Below, piece by piece: positions 61,501 to 64,000 of a stretch of DNA of 64,000 nucleotides. The DNA comes from JAUIIK01 sp041390865 (GTDB lineage Bacteria; Chloroflexota; Chloroflexia; Thermomicrobiales; CFX8). The position numbers and the translations under genes are program-made. Every line of letters starts with the position of its first letter. Positions within the stretch are counted from its first letter, which is position 1. The notes beneath the pieces are model-generated. The model was not told where the DNA came from. It made no database searches and was given only the letters and a program-made list of their open reading frames with translations. The stretch covers positions 62,001-126,000 of the forward strand of contig JAWKPC010000006.1 of NCBI GenBank assembly GCA_041390865.1. Direction: 5' to 3'.

Positions 61501-63105
61501 TTAGCTTAGCGGGACGACCTGACCAGCCTTGACCCAGGCATGCTCGTAGGCCAGCAATCCGATCAGCGCCAGCAGGGCGGCACCTTCGAACGCGCTCATC
61601 GGTCCGCCACTGAGGTAAATCGTCGCCAGCACCAGCGGGACGACATGACCGGTCAGGATCGCGCCGTACCAGAATAGACGCGAGTAGCTGCCGACGGTCA
61701 TCGCCGAGGCCGCCCGCGCGATATGGGTCGTCGGGTGGGATGAGAAAAGTTCCGCGAAGATCACGAGCGCGTTCGCCAGCAACCCGCCCAGCAGGATCCA
61801 GGTCAACACCTCGGCGAGATTTGTCGTGATGTCCAGCCCGACGCCGACGAGCAGGAGCACCGATGCACCGGCAACCGACGCCTGGATCAGCAGATGGGGT
61901 AGCAGCAGTGGGCTCTGCCAGAAATCCCGTCCCTCGGCCTGGCCGAAGAGGTAGGCGGTGTAGCCTGCGCCGGCCGCGCCGAGCGGGATCCCGAGGATGC
62001 CGAGCGTTATCCAGACAGCGTCGCTATCCAGGTCGAGGACGCCGGCGGCGAGCCATGCCGTGGCGATCGCCCCGAAGGCAGTCAGCACATATCCGCCGAG
62101 CGCCAGCCAGGAGGTGCGATTCGGCATGACCAGCAGATACCAGAAGCGCTCGGGCCGTTTCAGGTCGGCGATCAGCAGCACGGCAGTCACACTAATGAAG
62201 AACAGGGCCAGGATCGGCGCCGCGACTTCGAGCAATCCCAGATCGGTCGACCAGTCGAACAGCGCCAGCGCACCGGCAAGGGCGAGCGATCCGGCCGCGA
62301 TGGACTTCGTCCAGAGGTAGGTCGAAACCTTCCAGCCCCACGGCTGGGGATGATGGACGTCATACGCGACGTGCGGCGCGCCCGGCTTCATCAACGCCGG
62401 GTCCTCCTCCCAGGCGGGAGTGACGTCGGAGGATGGCGGGACATAGGGTTCCGCCGACAGGTTCAGGTTGTGATGGTCGATTCCATTGACATAATTATCT
62501 TCACGGGATTCTGACCAGAGGTAGGAGCGGCCGCGTGCCAGCGCTTCGGGCGTCAGGTTCGCGTCTTCCGCGCCGAGATAGAAGACCTTCGGCTTCGTGC
62601 CCTGCTCCGGCTTGCGCACGCTAACCGGCTCCTGGCCGATCAGGCGGGCGATGTCGCTGGCGGGATCGTCCATGTCTCCGGCGACGATCGCCTTTTCGGG
62701 ACAGACGACGACGCAGGCGGGCAGGAGATTCTGCTCGACCCGGTGGACACAGTAGTTGCACTTGGCGGCGGTGTTGTTGTTCGGGTCGATATAGAGCGCG
62801 TCGTAGGGACAGGCCTGCATACAGGCCTTGCAGCCGATACAGCGCCGGTTATCGAAATCGACGATGCCGTCTTCACGTTTGAAGAGCGCCTGGGTAGGAC
62901 AGACATTGACGCAGGGCGCGTCCTCGCAGTGATTGCATCGCAGGACGCTGAAGTGACGCCGGGCATTCGGGAAGGTCCCGCTCTCGACGTACTTCACCCA
63001 GGTCCGGAAGACTCCGACCGGTACCTCGTTCTCGGACTTGCAGGCGGTCGTGCAAGCATGGCAGCCGATACACTTCCGCTGATCGATCACAAAACCGTAG
63101 CGCAC
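61501..63105 (-). CDS. FeS subunit fused to NrfD-like membrane anchor
   Basis: The GTG at 63105 follows GGGGGAAG and begins the typical VRYGFVIDQRKCIGCHAC. Residues about 1-190 form a DmsB/NrfC-like ferredoxin with four cysteine clusters (CIGCHACTTAC, CNHCEDAPCVNVCP, CIGCKACMQACP, CNYCVHRVEQNLLPACVVVCP), for four 4Fe-4S centres. After a linker, residues about 250-534 are eight or so transmembrane helices of the NrfD family that bind quinol. Normally these subunits are two proteins beside a molybdopterin catalytic subunit; here no such subunit is present in the window. It could pass electrons between quinol and the cytochrome c lipoprotein. Confidence 0.9.
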   Translation of the reverse strand: MRYGFVIDQRKCIGCHACTTACKSENEVPVGVFRTWVKYVESGTFPNARRHFSVLRCNHCEDAPCVNVCPTQALFKREDGIVDFDNRRCIGCKACMQACPYDALYIDPNNNTAAKCNYCVHRVEQNLLPACVVVCPEKAIVAGDMDDPASDIARLIGQEPVSVRKPEQGTKPKVFYLGAEDANLTPEALARGRSYLWSESREDNYVNGIDHHNLNLSAEPYVPPSSDVTPAWEEDPALMKPGAPHVAYDVHHPQPWGWKVSTYLWTKSIAAGSLALAGALALFDWSTDLGLLEVAAPILALFFISVTAVLLIADLKRPERFWYLLVMPNRTSWLALGGYVLTAFGAIATAWLAAGVLDLDSDAVWITLGILGIPLGAAGAGYTAYLFGQAEGRDFWQSPLLLPHLLIQASVAGASVLLLVGVGLDITTNLAEVLTWILLGGLLANALVIFAELFSSHPTTHIARAASAMTVGSYSRLFWYGAILTGHVVPLVLATIYLSGGPMSAFEGAALLALIGLLAYEHAWVKAGQVVPLS

Positions 63106-63315
63106 GCGTACTTCCCCCGTTAGCCGGTCATTCACTTGCCGCGACCGTAGCATACCCGGTTCGGATCGAGAAAGAGAGAACTCGCCGGAAATCATCGTAC
63201 TTCGAAGATCTGGATTATTCCCGGCGCCGGCAGCGCTGATCTAGCCATACCTGTGAATGGAACCGATAGTCCTCCGCCGGCGTTTCCCCACGAGCAGACA
63301 ATGCACCAGCTCTGA

Positions 63316-63540
63316 CCATTTGCCGGGCAGGAAGACCAGGAGTGTGGATTCGGCTCCTACACCGAACCACACGAGAACGGCTTCCAGGTGAATGTGCCGT
63401 CCACATTCCAGTACTCCGGCCTGCCGCCCGGACACTACGCCGTCATCGTCCGCGCCATCTTCGACGGCGGCCGGCAACCGGGCGATACGGAACAGGGTTT
63501 CAACCTGATCATCGCTGAGGAAATGTGGCGATATCGCGTG
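63316..63540 (+). pseudogene. Possible fragment of a secreted-type protein
   Basis: After an in-frame stop at 63313, a region reads QEDQECGFGSYTEPHENGF, then VNVPSTFQYSGLPPGHYAVI and ends near FNLIIAEE. The composition looks like protein, but there is no good start and it runs in the same frame into the next gene. It may be a decayed gene end or chance. Confidence 0.25.
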
Positions 63541-63582
63541 ATACTGTTCTGCTACGGCGTTGCTACGGCGAAGGGACCGAAC

Positions 63583-63852
63583 ATGGTCGTCACCAAGCAG
63601 GATCTGCACCGGCTCATTGACGAGATCCCCGAAGAGGAGCACCAGGCGGCTGCCAAGTACCTGACGCGCCTCCGCGATCTCGCAGACGATCCCGTCTACC
63701 AGGCGTTCATGAACGCCCCGATCGACGATGAACCGCTTACGGATGAAGACCTCGCGGCTATTGAGGAAGCCGAGGCGGAAATCGCGCGGGGCGAAACGTA
63801 CAGCCTTGAGGATATCCAGAGAGATATCGATGAACGCCGCGGCAATACATGA
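63583..63852 (+). CDS. Putative antitoxin of a RelE/ParE-type pair
   Basis: The 89-residue protein begins MVVTKQDLHRLIDEIPEEEH after AAGGGACCG. It is helical and strongly acidic (DDEPLTDEDLAAIEEAEAEIA), which is typical of antitoxins. Its C-terminal part, SLEDIQRDIDERRG, resembles the toxin-binding tail of Phd/RelB-like antitoxins. Its stop overlaps the start of a RelE/ParE-like toxin (ATGA). The DNA-binding fold is not recognisable. A frame extension to 63388 is unlikely. Confidence 0.8.
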   Translation: MVVTKQDLHRLIDEIPEEEHQAAAKYLTRLRDLADDPVYQAFMNAPIDDEPLTDEDLAAIEEAEAEIARGETYSLEDIQRDIDERRGNT

Positions 63853-64000
63853 GCTGGACTCTACGGTTTGCCCCTCGGGCCCGGCGAGATTTGCGGAGCA
63901 TTCCAGCAAATGACGCCGACCGAATCGTTGCCCACTTGGTCGACGCATCTCATTCTCCAGGTAGTGCGGTCCTGCGCAAACTCGCAGGTCAAGGCAACCG
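63849..64000 (+). CDS. RelE/ParE-family toxin, N-terminal part
   Basis: The gene begins at ATG 63849, overlapping the antitoxin stop, and is cut by the window end. The visible 50 residues (SWTLRFAPRARRDLRSIPAN, then DRIVAHLVDAS and LRKLAGQG) match the first helices and strand of RelE/ParE ribonuclease or gyrase-poison toxins. It is not possible to see the catalytic C-terminal residues. The antitoxin order (antitoxin first) and the coupling support a type II toxin-antitoxin system. Confidence 0.85.
   Translation, partial: MSWTLRFAPRARRDLRSIPANDADRIVAHLVDASHSPGSAVLRKLAGQGN

Overview
The window is GC-rich and densely coded, and it carries no rRNA, tRNA, CRISPR array or phage module that I can see. 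The gene content suggests an uncultivated member of the Chloroflexota, probably Thermomicrobia-like; this is inference from the families present. The pointers are several F420/flavin enzymes (three LLM-class oxidoreductases, a deazaflavin-dependent nitroreductase, a PPOX F420 enzyme), the TIGR02587/TIGR02588 membrane pair, secreted NHL-repeat proteins, 'LAAC' lipoproteins, and large SARP and NB-ARC regulators. At least eight genes are interrupted by small indels although both flanks keep strong family similarity. This looks more like an indel-rich assembly than real gene decay, so I list these genes as whole loci with the shift marked.

Layout. 0-7 kb: the end of an HtrA protease, a secreted RTX repeat protein, an alpha/beta hydrolase, a secreted cysteine-containing protein, the TIGR02587/88 pair and an M50-like membrane protease. 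7-20 kb: a GNAT acetyltransferase, then a run of secreted proteins (two with a shared WMWGPE module, a beta-helix adhesin-like protein, a protein with three jelly-roll-like repeats), an iron-permease/beta-carbonic-anhydrase fusion, a 56-aa membrane peptide and a GMC oxidoreductase. 20-30 kb: a broken D-2-hydroxyacid dehydrogenase, a DinB/WYL divergent pair, a third WMWGPE protein with a lytic-transglycosylase-like tail, F420 and ASCH proteins, and AI-2E and BrkB membrane proteins. 30-40 kb: a 21-aa membrane peptide, an LLM/BNR operon, an amidase with a small partner, a fourth WMWGPE protein with NHL repeats, and a coupled membrane protein/PLP decarboxylase pair. 40-53 kb: an HTH-NB-ARC-TPR regulator, a LacI / gamma-glutamyltransferase / peptide-binding lipoprotein locus with a perfect palindromic operator, and a SARP regulator followed by a methyltransferase and an FAD monooxygenase. 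53-64 kb: an SDR enzyme, two sister LLM enzymes separated and flanked by paired inverted repeats, DinB, AAC(3)-like and SRPBCC genes, an orphan FeS-NrfD fusion with a cytochrome c lipoprotein, and a RelE/ParE-type toxin-antitoxin pair cut by the window end.

The most novel signal is the WMWGPE module: about 300 residues, present four times, always N-terminal and secreted, each time joined to a different or expanded C-terminal part (a cysteine domain, NHL propellers, or an SLT-like domain). Other points worth checking are the iron-permease/carbonic-anhydrase fusion, two near-identical leader sequences in front of adjacent small secreted or membrane genes, the paired inverted repeats, and the LacI operator between two divergent genes.
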